From positions 4,774,001 through 4,838,000 of the forward strand of contig NZ_QUMQ01000001.1 of assembly GCF_003387075.1 (NCBI RefSeq): DNA of 64,000 nucleotides. The letters run 5' to 3'. A program made the position numbers and the translations under genes. Source of the DNA: Asanoa ferruginea (GTDB taxonomy: Bacteria; Actinomycetota; Actinomycetes; Mycobacteriales; Micromonosporaceae). Below the pieces are notes generated by a model. The model ran no database searches, was not told where the DNA came from, and was given only the letters and a program-made list of their open reading frames with translations. Numbering within the stretch: position 1 is the stretch's first letter; each line of letters opens with the position of its first letter. Positions 40,840-49,939 of this stretch are shown piece after piece.

Positions 40840-42264
40840 ATGACGCAGACCGCCGCCGACCGTTTCCGCAGCCGACACGTGCACGACGTCAAGGTTCGCG
40901 ACCTACCCGAGGCGCCCCGCTCGCACTGGCGGATCATCGGGCCCGGGGTGATCGCCGCCGGTGTCGGGCTGGCCTCCGGCGAGTTCATCCTGTTCCCGTA
41001 CATCGCCTCGCAGGTCGGTCTGGTCTTCCTGTGGGCGGCCGCGGTCGGGCTGATCACCCAGTGGTTCCTCAACATGGAGATCGAGCGCTACACGCTCGCC
41101 ACGGGGGAGACCGCGCTGACCGGATTCTCGCGTACCTGGCGGCATTGGGGTCTGGTTTTCGCGATCCTGACCTACTTCGCCAACCTCTGGCCGGGCTGGG
41201 CTACCAGCTCGGCGACGATGCTGACCTACTTGTTCGGCGGCGAGCCGAAGTGGATCGCGATCGGCATGCTCGCGCTGATCGGCGTCACGCTGACCCTGGC
41301 CCCGGTGATCTACACCGTGCTGGAGCGGGTCGAGTTCCTCAAGGTCGGCCTGGTCGTGGTCTTCATCGTGATCGCGGTCATCTTCGCGGTCACCACCGAC
41401 GCCTGGACGACGCTCGGGCACGACATCGTCCGGCCCGACTTCCCGACCGAGCTCGGCTTCGCGCTGATGCTCTCCGCGTTGGTCTTCGCGGGCGCCGGCG
41501 GCGGCCAGAATCTGGTGCAGAGCAACTGGATCAGGGACAAGGGCTTCGGCATGGGAGCGTACGTGCCGCGCCTGGTCAGCCCGATCACCGGCCGGGAGGA
41601 GGCCGCGCCGGAGTCGACCGGCTTCGTGTTCGAGGACACCGACGCCAACCTGGCCCGCTGGAAGCAGTGGTGGAAGCTGGCCAACAAGGAGCAGCTCTAC
41701 ACGTTCGTGCTGATCACCATCGTGACCATCACGCTGATGTCGCTGCTGTCCTACTCGACCGTCTTCGGCGTGCCCGGCCTCGCCAACGGCGTCGGCTTCC
41801 TGGAGGTCGAGGGCGAGCGGCTCAAGGAGCTGGTCGGCGAGTGGTTCGGCGTGCTGTTCTGGGTGATCGGCGCGGTCTCCCTGTTCGCCGCCGCGATGGG
41901 CATCGTCGACTACACCAGCCGGCTGGCCGCCGACGTGCTCAAGGTCGGCTACCTGCGCCGGGTCTCCGAGAGCCGGATCTACTTCGCGCTGGTCTGGGGC
42001 CTGGTCCTGATCGGCGTCGTGGTCCTGCTCGGCGGCTTCGACCAGCCACTGGTCCTGCTGGTCATCTCCGCGTGCGTCGGCGGCCTGATGATGTTCCTCT
42101 ACTCGGGCCTGCTCCTGCTGATCAACCGCAAGTTCCTGCCGGAACGCGTACGCCCGCGCGGCATCCGCGTCATAGCCCTGATCTGGGGCGTCCTGCTGTT
42201 CGGCGTCTTCTCCGTGCTGACCATCAAGGAACAGGGCGCCAAACTGCTCGACTGGCTCGGGTAA
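40840..42264 (+). CDS. Nramp-related transporter, canonical metal motif absent
   Basis: 474 residues with about 11 hydrophobic helices. The region before and in the first helix reads GPGVIAAGVGLASGEFILFP, where true Nramp metal transporters have the metal-binding DPGN and a later M-P-H pair. Here TM1 has ASGEF and the TM6-like segment reads LVFAGAGGGQNLVQSNW. It therefore belongs to the Nramp-related branch whose substrate is not established. GGAGG upstream supports ATG 40840. It is divergent from the secreted-protein gene. Confidence 0.82.
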   Translation: MTQTAADRFRSRHVHDVKVRDLPEAPRSHWRIIGPGVIAAGVGLASGEFILFPYIASQVGLVFLWAAAVGLITQWFLNMEIERYTLATGETALTGFSRTWRHWGLVFAILTYFANLWPGWATSSATMLTYLFGGEPKWIAIGMLALIGVTLTLAPVIYTVLERVEFLKVGLVVVFIVIAVIFAVTTDAWTTLGHDIVRPDFPTELGFALMLSALVFAGAGGGQNLVQSNWIRDKGFGMGAYVPRLVSPITGREEAAPESTGFVFEDTDANLARWKQWWKLANKEQLYTFVLITIVTITLMSLLSYSTVFGVPGLANGVGFLEVEGERLKELVGEWFGVLFWVIGAVSLFAAAMGIVDYTSRLAADVLKVGYLRRVSESRIYFALVWGLVLIGVVVLLGGFDQPLVLLVISACVGGLMMFLYSGLLLLINRKFLPERVRPRGIRVIALIWGVLLFGVFSVLTIKEQGAKLLDWLG

Positions 42265-42333
42265 AGGCCTTAGTGGAAGCGCGGGGGAGTTTCCCGATGT
42301 CGCTAGGGGCGGTGGGCTTGGAAGTCTGCGGAC

Positions 42334-42873
42334 ATGACCTCAACCACCAGGTTCACCGCCCTCGCGGCACCATTGCTCATCCTGTTCTACGGCATCATGC
42401 GGTTCGTCGACGGGCTCGACGGTGACCGTGGCAACGGGCCGGCCTGGAACATCGGGCACGCCGCGTTCTTCCTCGCGTTCGTGCTGATGGCCGTGCTGGC
42501 GGTGAGCCTGCGCCAGCAGGTGCCGGCGGTCGCCCGCTGGCAGCGCGTCGTCCGCGACGGTGCGCTCGTCGCCGCGCTGGTCGGCGCGTCGGCCTTTCTC
42601 TTCGTGACGCTCACCGACCTGGTGCCGGCGATCGACGTCAGCCTGCCGGAGCCGCTGGAGCTCGGGCTGCCGGTGCTGTTCCAGGTCGGCATGCTGACGC
42701 TGCTGGGTCAGCTCGTCGCCGCGCGGCTGGTGCCACTGTGGAGCCCGATCGTCATGCTGGCCGGGTTCCTGGCCATCGCCGTCAACCTCGACGCGCTGCC
42801 GTTCGCCGCGGTGGTCATCCTCGCCGGGCTGTCGCCGCTGGCTACGCGCTCACTCCGACCAGTTCGTCCTTGA
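42334..42873 (+). CDS. Small integral membrane protein
   Basis: 179 residues, at least five hydrophobic segments (LAAPLLILFYGIMRF, GHAAFFLAFVLMAVLAVSL, GALVAALVGASAFLFVTL, LPVLFQVGMLTLLGQLVA, WSPIVMLAGFLAIAV) and no soluble domain. I do not recognise a family. ATG 42334 has only a weak ribosome-binding site. The end overlaps the convergent DUF2252 gene by 32 bp, which makes the 3' end of interest for antisense control. Confidence 0.72.
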   Translation: MTSTTRFTALAAPLLILFYGIMRFVDGLDGDRGNGPAWNIGHAAFFLAFVLMAVLAVSLRQQVPAVARWQRVVRDGALVAALVGASAFLFVTLTDLVPAIDVSLPEPLELGLPVLFQVGMLTLLGQLVAARLVPLWSPIVMLAGFLAIAVNLDALPFAAVVILAGLSPLATRSLRPVRP

Positions 42874-44242
42874 CGTGGTCGCGGAACATCGCGTAGTCGT
42901 GCTCGGTGGTGTCGGCGTAGTCCTCGGCATACTCCGCGATGGCCCGGTCGAAGCGGTCGGAGCCACCGAGATAGGCGCCGATCGCGACCGGGTCGCCGGA
43001 GCGGGCGTGTGCCCGGGCCAGGGTCCAGCCGCACATCCTCGCGTAGAGCACCATGCCCTCCGGGCGCATCCGCTCGATCGGCACCGAGAACTTCCAGTCG
43101 CGCAGTTGCCGCACGTAGAAGTCGCGGGTGGCGCCGTCGGGTGCCTTGACCCGGGTCCAGCCCAGGAAGATGTCGCTCAGCGCCTGCATCAGGTGTTGGC
43201 CGGCGACCACCCGCTCGCCCTGGTTGCGATAGTGGCTGGCACCGGCGTAGCGCGCGAGCACCGACTTCTGCGCCTCCTTGGCCTGGAGGAACAGCGGCTC
43301 GCCGTCGCCGGTCTCGAGCAGCACGATCCACGCCCGGGTGCCGACGCTGCCCACGCCGACCACCTTGCGGGCCACCTGGACCAGGTTGAACCCGTGCAGC
43401 AGGTGCCGCCGGTCGGTGCTCAGGCTGCGCTGGTAGGAGTCGATCACGCCGCCGATCAGCCCGTAGAGCATGTCGGTCTCGACGCCGCTGAACACCTCTT
43501 CGATGGGAACGATGGTCGGCGGCTCGCTGATGATCTGGCGGCGCCCGTCGACGACCTCGGTCAGCTTCGACAGGGCCTGCATGCTGTCCTTGCTGCGCGC
43601 CTTGGCCAGCACGGAGGTCGCCTCGCTGTAGGCCTTGGGCCGGATCTGGTCGCGGAACCGCGGGATGGTCGCCTCGATGTCGAGGTGGGCATACCAGACG
43701 TCGAGCCGGCCCTGCGTCGCGAACCGGCGGATGTTCTCCCGGTAGGCCTGCGCCACCTCGCGCACGATCGCCTTGCGCTGCTTGCGCTTGAAGCCGTTGT
43801 CGCGCGCCGCCACCGAGAAGCTCGCCGCCAGCCGCTTGACGTCCCACTCGAACGGCCCCGGCAGCGTCTCGTCGAAGTCGTTGCAGTCGAACACCAGCCG
43901 CCGCTCCGGCGACGCGAACGCCCCGAAGTTGGACAGGTGCGCGTCACCGCAGAGTTGCACGGTGAGCCCGGCGTGCGGTGCGTTCGCGAGATCCGCCGCC
44001 ATCGGCAGGGCCGCGCCGCGGAAGTAGGCGAACGGCGAGACCGACATCCGGGCATGGCGGACCGGGACCAGTTCCGGCACCCGCGACGCAGCCTGGCCCA
44101 TCACCAGCCCGATCGGGTCGCGGTCGCCGTCGGCGCCGGTGGCGACCTGCGCGTCGAGCGGCACCTCGGCCCGCTGCGCCTTGCCGAAGGCGGCCCGCTC
44201 CGCGCGCCCCTGATGGCCATTGTGGCCGTTGTGGGTGTTCAC
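42842..44242 (-). CDS. DUF2252 family protein
   Basis: 466 residues from GTG 44242. DUF2252 hallmarks: MSVSPFAYFRGAALPMAADL, TVQLCGDAHLSNFGAFASPE (G-D-x-H-x-x-N), FDCNDFDETLPGPFEWDVKR and LQAKEAQKSVL. The D-x-H-x-x-N and N-D-F-D residues recall kinase/phosphotransferase-like enzymes, so an ATP-dependent reaction is likely but unproved. The GTG overlaps the stop of the upstream gene (GTGA 44239-44242). Confidence 0.9.
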   Translation of the reverse strand: MNTHNGHNGHQGRAERAAFGKAQRAEVPLDAQVATGADGDRDPIGLVMGQAASRVPELVPVRHARMSVSPFAYFRGAALPMAADLANAPHAGLTVQLCGDAHLSNFGAFASPERRLVFDCNDFDETLPGPFEWDVKRLAASFSVAARDNGFKRKQRKAIVREVAQAYRENIRRFATQGRLDVWYAHLDIEATIPRFRDQIRPKAYSEATSVLAKARSKDSMQALSKLTEVVDGRRQIISEPPTIVPIEEVFSGVETDMLYGLIGGVIDSYQRSLSTDRRHLLHGFNLVQVARKVVGVGSVGTRAWIVLLETGDGEPLFLQAKEAQKSVLARYAGASHYRNQGERVVAGQHLMQALSDIFLGWTRVKAPDGATRDFYVRQLRDWKFSVPIERMRPEGMVLYARMCGWTLARAHARSGDPVAIGAYLGGSDRFDRAIAEYAEDYADTTEHDYAMFRDHVKDELVGVSA

Positions 44243-44844
44243 GGCGCGTCGATCCACGGCGTGTGCAGGTCGTAGAAGTTGGGTTCGCGGATGTTGAGAT
44301 GCTCCATCTCGGACATCTGCTTGGCCAGCCCGGGCGGGGGCTTCTTGTGCTCGCCGGCCCGCGCCTCCTGCTCGTTGGTGAAGTAGACCGCCATCGTGTA
44401 TTCGCCGTCGCCGTAGGAGCAGGCGGTGGTGCCGAGCACGTCGGGGCGGAACTTCGCCCACTCCTCGGAGTCCTGTGCCATCAACTCCAGCGCCCGGTCG
44501 TGGTCGCGCCCCTGGCCCTGCATGATCTGCACGAACTTCGCGCGGTTGGGGTCGCCCGGGTTGTCGGTCCACACGTCGAAGGTCTCGTGCCACGTGACGT
44601 CGCCGTCGAACAGCTTCGCGGTGCGTTGCCACCACTGGTCCTGTGCCGGCCGTTCGCTGTTGCGGTGGGCCGACTCCGGGTCGGTGAAGCTGGCCAGGCC
44701 GATGAACTCGCCGTCGTCGGTCACCCCGCCGGTCGAGCCGATCCAGCCGCTGGCATCGGGCGAGAGATCGCGGACCCACTGGTCCATGGCCGCCTTGAGT
44801 TGGTCGGCGTCGCGCACGTGACCCTGGATGATCTGCACGAACAT
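44239..44844 (-). CDS. Duplicated ABM/dimeric alpha-beta barrel-like protein
   Basis: 201 residues formed by two similar halves, each beginning with FVQI: MFVQIIQGHVRDADQLKAAM at residue 1 and KFVQIMQGQGRDHDRALELM near residue 103. Each then has a strand with GWIGSTGG / GTTACSYGDG and an aromatic-rich segment, the plan of antibiotic-biosynthesis-monooxygenase (ABM) domains. A monomer with both halves would imitate the usual dimer. The substrate is unknown. It is coupled to the DUF2252 gene by a GTGA overlap. Confidence 0.7.
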   Translation of the reverse strand: MFVQIIQGHVRDADQLKAAMDQWVRDLSPDASGWIGSTGGVTDDGEFIGLASFTDPESAHRNSERPAQDQWWQRTAKLFDGDVTWHETFDVWTDNPGDPNRAKFVQIMQGQGRDHDRALELMAQDSEEWAKFRPDVLGTTACSYGDGEYTMAVYFTNEQEARAGEHKKPPPGLAKQMSEMEHLNIREPNFYDLHTPWIDAP

Positions 44845-44900
44845 GGCGAGCCTCCTTACCGGCGTAGGGCTCCTCTTCCCAACCTACGACGGGACGTGAA

Positions 44901-44926
44901 CCAATACGGCGAATCGACCGTATGGG
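44901..44926. promoter_or_regulatory. Inverted repeat in promoter of DHA2 efflux gene
   Basis: CCAATACGG, 8 nt, CCGTATGGG: 9-bp arms with one mismatch between divergent genes ending 44844 and starting 44954. The size, shape and place suit a repressor site of an efflux gene. The regulator is not next door. Confidence 0.45.
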
Positions 44927-44953
44927 AGGAATGTCCCGATTAGCATCCTCCCG

Positions 44954-46546
44954 GTGACGTCCGCACCCGCTGCCCGGACCGGCGAGCGCGGCAGCCCGCC
45001 CGCCCCGGCCCGCGCGGGCCTGGTGCTGACCGCGCTGATCCTGGTGGCGTCGGTGGCCAACCTCAACCTGTCGGTCGCCAACGTGGCGTTGCCCGACATC
45101 GGCCGGGCGTTCGACTCGACGCAGACCCGGCTGGACCTGATCGCGATCGGCTACTCGCTCGGCCTCGCCGCCTCGGTGCTCTACCTCGGCGCCCTCGGCG
45201 ACCGGCACGGCCGCAAGCTGCTGCTCGTGATCGGGATGGCCCTGGCGATCCCGATCAGCGTGCTGGCCGCCTACTCGCCCTCCGACCTCGTGCTGATCGC
45301 CGCCCGGGTCCTCGGCGGCGTCTCGGCCGGCATGGCCTACCCGACCACGCTCGCGCTGATCACCGCGCTCTGGTCGGGGCCGGCCCGGACCAAGGCGATC
45401 GCGCTCTGGTCGGGCATCGGTGGTGCGGTCGCCGCCCTCGGCCCGACCATCGCCGGAGCCGTGCTGGAGGGCTTCTGGTGGGGCTCGGTCTTCCTGGTCA
45501 CCCTGCCGCTCGCCGCGGTCGCGCTGGTGCTCGCGGTGCTGCTCGTCCCGGCGCACGTCAACGAGGGCGGCGGGCGGGTCGACAACCTCGGCGGCGCCCT
45601 GTCGATCATCCTGGTGGCCGCCCTGGTGCTGGCGATCAACGACGCGGCGGTGCCCGGCGCAGGCGGGCGGGCCATCGCCCTCGCGGGGATCGCGGTGCTG
45701 GCGGCCGTGCTGTTCGTGCTGCGCCAGCGGCGGGCCGCCAACCCGCTCTACGACCTGCGGATCGCCGGCCGGCCGACGTTCTGGGTCGCCGCCTGCGGCG
45801 GGATCATCGTGTTCGGCTCGCTGATGGGCGCGATGTTCGTCGGGCAGCAGTTCCTCCAGAACGTGCTCGACTATTCGACCCTGAAGGCCGGCCTCTCGAT
45901 CCTGCCCGCCGCCGCCCTGATGGTGTTGGTCGCGCCGCGGTCGGCGGTGCTGGTCCGGCTCCGCGGCTCGCGCTTCACGCTGCTGCTCGGCTACGTGTTC
46001 TGTCTGCTCGGCTTCGTCGCGATGCTGCTGCTGTGGAAGGAGGGCATCGCGTTCTGGCGGGTGGCCCTGGCCTACGGGCTGCTCGGCATCGGGGTGGGCC
46101 TGGCCGGCACGCCCGCCTCGCACGCGCTGACCAGTTCGGTGCCGGTGCGCCGGGCCGGCATGGCCTCCGGCACCGCCGACCTCCAGCGCGACCTGGGCGG
46201 GGCGGTCCTCCAGTCGGTCTTCGGCGCGCTGCTGACCGCCGGTTACGCGACCGCTTTCGCCCGCGAACTGGCCGGTGCGCCGCCCGCCGACCAGCGCGCG
46301 ATCGACGAGACGCGGACCGAGTTGGAGAACTCGTTCGCCAGCGCGGTGGACACCGCGCAGCGCTATCCGCAGTATGCGCACCAGATCATCGACGCGGCCC
46401 GGTCGGCGTTCCTGGATGGCGACCGGTGGACCTACACCGCCGGCATCGGCGCGATCCTGATCGGCGCGCTGCTGGTCTTCTTCGCCTTCCCCAAACGCGA
46501 GCGCGAGCAGGAACTTCTGCGGGAGTACGCGTCAGCCGACCGGTAG
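44954..46546 (+). CDS. MFS transporter, DHA2 (14-helix) type
   Basis: 530 residues with about 14 membrane segments. NLSVANVALPDIGRAFDSTQ near residue 37 is the conserved N-terminal motif of this family, GALGDRHGRKLLL is motif A and LIAARVLGGVSAGMAYP motif B. DHA2 proteins are drug/proton antiporters. Start GTG 44954; a GTG this close to an A/T-poor leader may be leaderless. The last 15 bp overlap the convergent membrane-protein gene (46532-46546). Substrate unknown. Confidence 0.9.
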   Translation: MTSAPAARTGERGSPPAPARAGLVLTALILVASVANLNLSVANVALPDIGRAFDSTQTRLDLIAIGYSLGLAASVLYLGALGDRHGRKLLLVIGMALAIPISVLAAYSPSDLVLIAARVLGGVSAGMAYPTTLALITALWSGPARTKAIALWSGIGGAVAALGPTIAGAVLEGFWWGSVFLVTLPLAAVALVLAVLLVPAHVNEGGGRVDNLGGALSIILVAALVLAINDAAVPGAGGRAIALAGIAVLAAVLFVLRQRRAANPLYDLRIAGRPTFWVAACGGIIVFGSLMGAMFVGQQFLQNVLDYSTLKAGLSILPAAALMVLVAPRSAVLVRLRGSRFTLLLGYVFCLLGFVAMLLLWKEGIAFWRVALAYGLLGIGVGLAGTPASHALTSSVPVRRAGMASGTADLQRDLGGAVLQSVFGALLTAGYATAFARELAGAPPADQRAIDETRTELENSFASAVDTAQRYPQYAHQIIDAARSAFLDGDRWTYTAGIGAILIGALLVFFAFPKREREQELLREYASADR

Positions 46547-47833
46547 CGGTTCCGGCGCCGGGCTGGTGGGGCGCGGGCGCCGGGCGAGGTAGGCCGCGGT
46601 CAGCAGGCCGGTCAGCCAGAGCGGGGTCAACAGGACGGCCTCGCGGAACCATCCGGACTGGTCCTCGTTGTCGTCGAACAGCAGGTTTTGGAGCTGGCTG
46701 AAGGTGCCGATCAGGACCGGCGCGGTGATCAGCAGGGTGACCAGGCCGCACAGGGCGCCGGCCACCGCCGTGCGAGCCAGTGCGGAGCCGAGCGCGAACG
46801 CCGCGACCGGCATGCCGGCTATCAGGAAGCTGGAGTTTTCGGTCCGCACCGTGGTGATCACCAGGGCGATGAGCGCCGCGGCGCCGATGCCGGCCGCGTC
46901 CCAGGGGATCGCCGGCCGGCGGCGCGTCAGCCAGGCGCCGGCCGCAGCAGCGAGGAGGCCGATCAGCGGCAGCCAATCCGACCCCCAGCCGATGCCGTGG
47001 TTGCGGCCGCTGGCCGAGAACAGGGCGGCGGCCGCGCCGGCGCAGGTCAGCGCGAAGCGGGCTGCGTCGGGCCCGGCCACGCTGCCGCTCCACCGCACCA
47101 GGACCCGGGAGATCAGAACCCATACGAGCACGGTCAGCAGCAACACGACCGCGACCACGGCCGCCGGGGAGCTCTCCGTGGCGCGGCCGACGTACTCCAT
47201 GTGGAACGCGGCGCCGACGATGGCGCCGAACACCGCGACCAGGGTGACGGCCCTGATGCGGGGTGTCTCGGGCTCCTGCGCCGTCCGGGTCGCGACCGCC
47301 GCCACGACGGCGAGGCCCAGGGCGATCACCTCGGCCCAGCCGAGGGTGCGCAGCTCAGGGAAGTCGGGCGGGAGGCGGAGGACCAGCGGGAGGCCGGCCA
47401 CGATGCCCGCCGCGAACGCGGCGACGGGCCACGGGTCGCCGCCCGCCGGGGTCGCGGGCAGCACCGCCGCCAGGGTCGCGCCGATCACGACGCCGCCCAC
47501 CAGGGCCGCGACGGGACGGATCAGTGGGTGCAGCTCGCCGAACAACGCGGAGGATCCATCCAGCGGCGCGTAGGCGGTGAGCAGGCCGGCGACGACGAGC
47601 CCGGCCGCGACCGTCGGCCAGCCTCCGGCCCGGCCGGGCACCCGGCAGCCGGCTGCCGCGCCGACCGCTAGCAGCGCGACGGAACCGGTCGCCGAGAGGA
47701 TCCGGAGCACGCCGCTCGCGTCGGCGCTGACCGGGAAGCCTTCGAGGCCGTAGAAGAGCACCTCGCCGATCGGGTCGAGGGCGACCGCGCCGACGGCCAG
47801 CGCGGCGAGGCTGACGAGCACTCGACGGATCAC
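46532..47833 (-). CDS. Polytopic membrane protein coupled to PP2C phosphatase
   Basis: 433 residues with about 11-12 hydrophobic segments (VLVSLAALAVGAVALDPIGE, VALLAVGAAAGC, VAALVGGVVIGATLAAVL and others). No family is recognisable by eye. GTG 47833 overlaps the stop of the phosphatase gene (GTGA 47830-47833), so it is made together with the phosphatase and may be its partner or target at the membrane. Confidence 0.75.
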   Translation of the reverse strand: MIRRVLVSLAALAVGAVALDPIGEVLFYGLEGFPVSADASGVLRILSATGSVALLAVGAAAGCRVPGRAGGWPTVAAGLVVAGLLTAYAPLDGSSALFGELHPLIRPVAALVGGVVIGATLAAVLPATPAGGDPWPVAAFAAGIVAGLPLVLRLPPDFPELRTLGWAEVIALGLAVVAAVATRTAQEPETPRIRAVTLVAVFGAIVGAAFHMEYVGRATESSPAAVVAVVLLLTVLVWVLISRVLVRWSGSVAGPDAARFALTCAGAAAALFSASGRNHGIGWGSDWLPLIGLLAAAAGAWLTRRRPAIPWDAAGIGAAALIALVITTVRTENSSFLIAGMPVAAFALGSALARTAVAGALCGLVTLLITAPVLIGTFSQLQNLLFDDNEDQSGWFREAVLLTPLWLTGLLTAAYLARRPRPTSPAPEPLPVG

Positions 47834-48558
47834 GGCGCGGCCTCCAGGTCGGCGACGATCACGGTGATGTTGTCGGGGCCGCCGGCCCGGCGGGCCAGGT
47901 CGACCAGGCGGGCCGCGCAGGCGGCGCGGTCGGGGTAGATCCGCAGCACGTCCTGGATCGTGTCCTCGCGGACCACATTGGACAGGCCATCGCTGCAGAT
48001 CATCCAGCGGTCGCCGGCCAGCGGCGTCATGGTGCTGAAGGCCGGCTCGACGGGCTCGCCCTGGAGCGCCTGGGTGACCACCGCGCGGCGCGGGTGCACG
48101 CTGGCCTCGTCGGGCGTGATCACGCCCTCGTCGACCAGCATCTGCACGAACGTGTCGTCCTTGGTCATCTGCTGGGTGACGCCGTCGCGGTGCAGATAGG
48201 CCCGGGAGTCGCCGACGTGGGCCAGCGTCACGGCCGTGTTGCCGGGCGCGAACAGCAGCGCGGTCAGCGTGGTACCCATGCCGTCTCTGGTGGGATCTTC
48301 CGCCACCGCGTCGCGGATCCGGGCGCCCGCGGTGCCGATCACCTCGCGCATCGCGTCGACGAGCGCGGCCTCCGGGTGGTCGGCGTCGGCCGCGGCGACC
48401 GCCTTGATGGTGATCTCGCTCGCCAGGTCTCCGGCGGCCATCCCGCCCATGCCGTCGGCGACGGCGAGCAGTCGGGCGCCCGCGTAGACCGCGTCCTGGT
48501 TCGCCCGCCGGACCAGACCGCGGTCGGTCAGCGCGACCGACCGGAGCACAAGCGTCAT
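47830..48558 (-). CDS. PP2C-family serine/threonine protein phosphatase
   Basis: 242 residues: ALTDRGLVRRANQDAVYAG, LAVADGMGGMAAGD, GTTLTALLFAPG, VTLAHVGDSRAYL, RWMICSDGLSNVV and GGPDNITVIVADL are the PP2C metal-binding and catalytic motifs in order. It would dephosphorylate targets of Ser/Thr kinases; no kinase gene is next to it in the window. ATG 48558 is preferred because the upstream extension has no domain. The gene is divergent from the metalloprotease. Confidence 0.92.
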   Translation of the reverse strand: MTLVLRSVALTDRGLVRRANQDAVYAGARLLAVADGMGGMAAGDLASEITIKAVAAADADHPEAALVDAMREVIGTAGARIRDAVAEDPTRDGMGTTLTALLFAPGNTAVTLAHVGDSRAYLHRDGVTQQMTKDDTFVQMLVDEGVITPDEASVHPRRAVVTQALQGEPVEPAFSTMTPLAGDRWMICSDGLSNVVREDTIQDVLRIYPDRAACAARLVDLARRAGGPDNITVIVADLEAAP

Positions 48559-48706
48559 GGCAGGCAGGATGCCAGGATGTGCGCCGGTTGTCTCTAGTAG
48601 ATCACCTTCTCGGCCATCCGGTTCGCACCGTCCGGCCATCCGGTGGTGCCGCGAAGAGTCCAAGATCGGCTAGTGCGGACCGGTGCCGGACAGGGAGAAT
48701 GGCGCG

Positions 48707-49615
48707 ATGGCATTCGATGGAGGGCGGCTCGCGCCCGGCGCGGCGCGTGACTGGTGCGGCACGATGCCGGTGCACCGCCGGCTGTTGGACACCGAGCCGG
48801 GCTACGCCCGGGCCCGGGAGGAGATCGAGACCTTCACGTTCGGGGCCGCCCGCGAAGAGCCGCCGCCGCTGGGCCTGGTGACCATCCCGACCGTCGTGCA
48901 CGTGGTCTGGTCGCGCCCCGAGCACAACATCGGCGACGACCAGGTGGCCACCCAGATCGAGGCGCTCAACCGCGACTTCCGCCGGCGCAACGACGACGTG
49001 TCGCTGGTGCCGCCGGTCTGGGCGGCGGTGGCGGCCGACGCCGACGTCGAGTTCGCGCTGGTCGACGTCACCCGCACGCGCACGTCGGTGGCGTCCTTCG
49101 ACACCGACGACGCGGTGAAGTCGGCCCGCACGGGCGGCGCCGACGCCGTCTCCACCGACACCACGCTCAACCTGTGGGTCTGCCAGCTCGGTGGTGGCCT
49201 GCTCGGCTACGCCCAGTTCCCCGGCGGCCCGCCGGAGACCGACGGCGTCGTGTGCACCTACACCGCGTTCGGCTCCACGGGCACCGCGGCGGCGCCGTTC
49301 GACCTGGGCCGCACCTCCACCCACGAGGTGGGCCATTGGCTCAACCTGCGCCACATCTGGGGCGACGACGGCGACGGCTGCGGCGGCGACGACTTCGTGG
49401 CCGACACCCCCAACCAGGCGGGCCCCAACTACGGCCGCCCGGCCTACCCGAAGGTGTCGTGCGACAACGCGCCACACGGCGACATGTTCGTCAACTACAT
49501 GGACTACACGGATGATGCCGCCATGGTGATGTTCACCCAGGGCCAGGCGGCCCGGATGGCGGCCACCCTGCGCGGCCCGCGCTCGGGCCTGCTCGCGGCG
49601 GCGGCCACGCCGTGA
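48707..49615 (+). CDS. M43-type (pappalysin-like) zinc metalloprotease
   Basis: 302 residues. The zinc site is [11 protein letters not shown] with His206, Glu207, His210 and His216 (HExxHxxxxxH). The Met-turn NYMDYTDD lies near residue 267, and [16 protein letters not shown] and [12 protein letters not shown] show the Cys pairs of the family. M43 enzymes are normally secreted, but I see no signal peptide after ATG 48707 or the farther GTG 48683. ATG 48707 follows a GGGAGA box. The stop overlaps the start of the next small gene (GTGA). Confidence 0.85.
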   Translation: MAFDGGRLAPGAARDWCGTMPVHRRLLDTEPGYARAREEIETFTFGAAREEPPPLGLVTIPTVVHVVWSRPEHNIGDDQVATQIEALNRDFRRRNDDVSLVPPVWAAVAADADVEFALVDVTRTRTSVASFDTDDAVKSARTGGADAVSTDTTLNLWVCQLGGGLLGYAQFPGGPPETDGVVCTYTAFGSTGTAAAPFDLGRTSTHEVGHWLNLRHIWGDDGDGCGGDDFVADTPNQAGPNYGRPAYPKVSCDNAPHGDMFVNYMDYTDDAAMVMFTQGQAARMAATLRGPRSGLLAAAATP

Positions 49616-49938
49616 CGTCACTGCCCCCGGCCCTGTTCCGGCGCTGGGTGCACGTGCGGGAGGAAGACGCGGCCGGCGTCCGCGTCTACCGCCCCGCCGA
49701 CCGCCCACTGCCGCCGGCCCGGGGCCGCGAGGGCATCGAGTTCCGCGACGACGGCACGTTCGCCGACCTGCGCCCGGGCCCCACCGACGCGCCGGTGGCC
49801 TCGGTCGGCCACTGGACCGCGCCGTCGCGCACCCGGCTCAACCTGGCCTACCCACCGGGCGCCCGCTCGACCGGCGCACCGACCGGCTACGAGATCGTCG
49901 AGCTGACCCCCGACCTGCTCCGCCTGCGACCCGTCTGA
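49612..49938 (+). CDS. Small beta-rich protein coupled to the metalloprotease
   Basis: 108 residues. [36 protein letters not shown] and [20 protein letters not shown] suggest a compact beta-barrel/lipocalin-like fold, followed by [14 protein letters not shown]. The start is GTG 49612, overlapping the protease stop. Tight coupling to a zincin, and a similar plan to small beta-barrel metalloprotease inhibitors (Inh type), make a cognate inhibitor possible, but this is inference and no inhibitor motif is visible. Confidence 0.55.
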   Translation: MTSLPPALFRRWVHVREEDAAGVRVYRPADRPLPPARGREGIEFRDDGTFADLRPGPTDAPVASVGHWTAPSRTRLNLAYPPGARSTGAPTGYEIVELTPDLLRLRPV

Positions 49939-49939
49939 C

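Noticed and set aside
42842-46381. A 1179-codon minus-strand frame running through several genes.
   Set aside because: Only its last part (GTG 44242 onward) is a DUF2252 protein; the rest is antisense to the DHA2 transporter, whose motifs are unmistakable.
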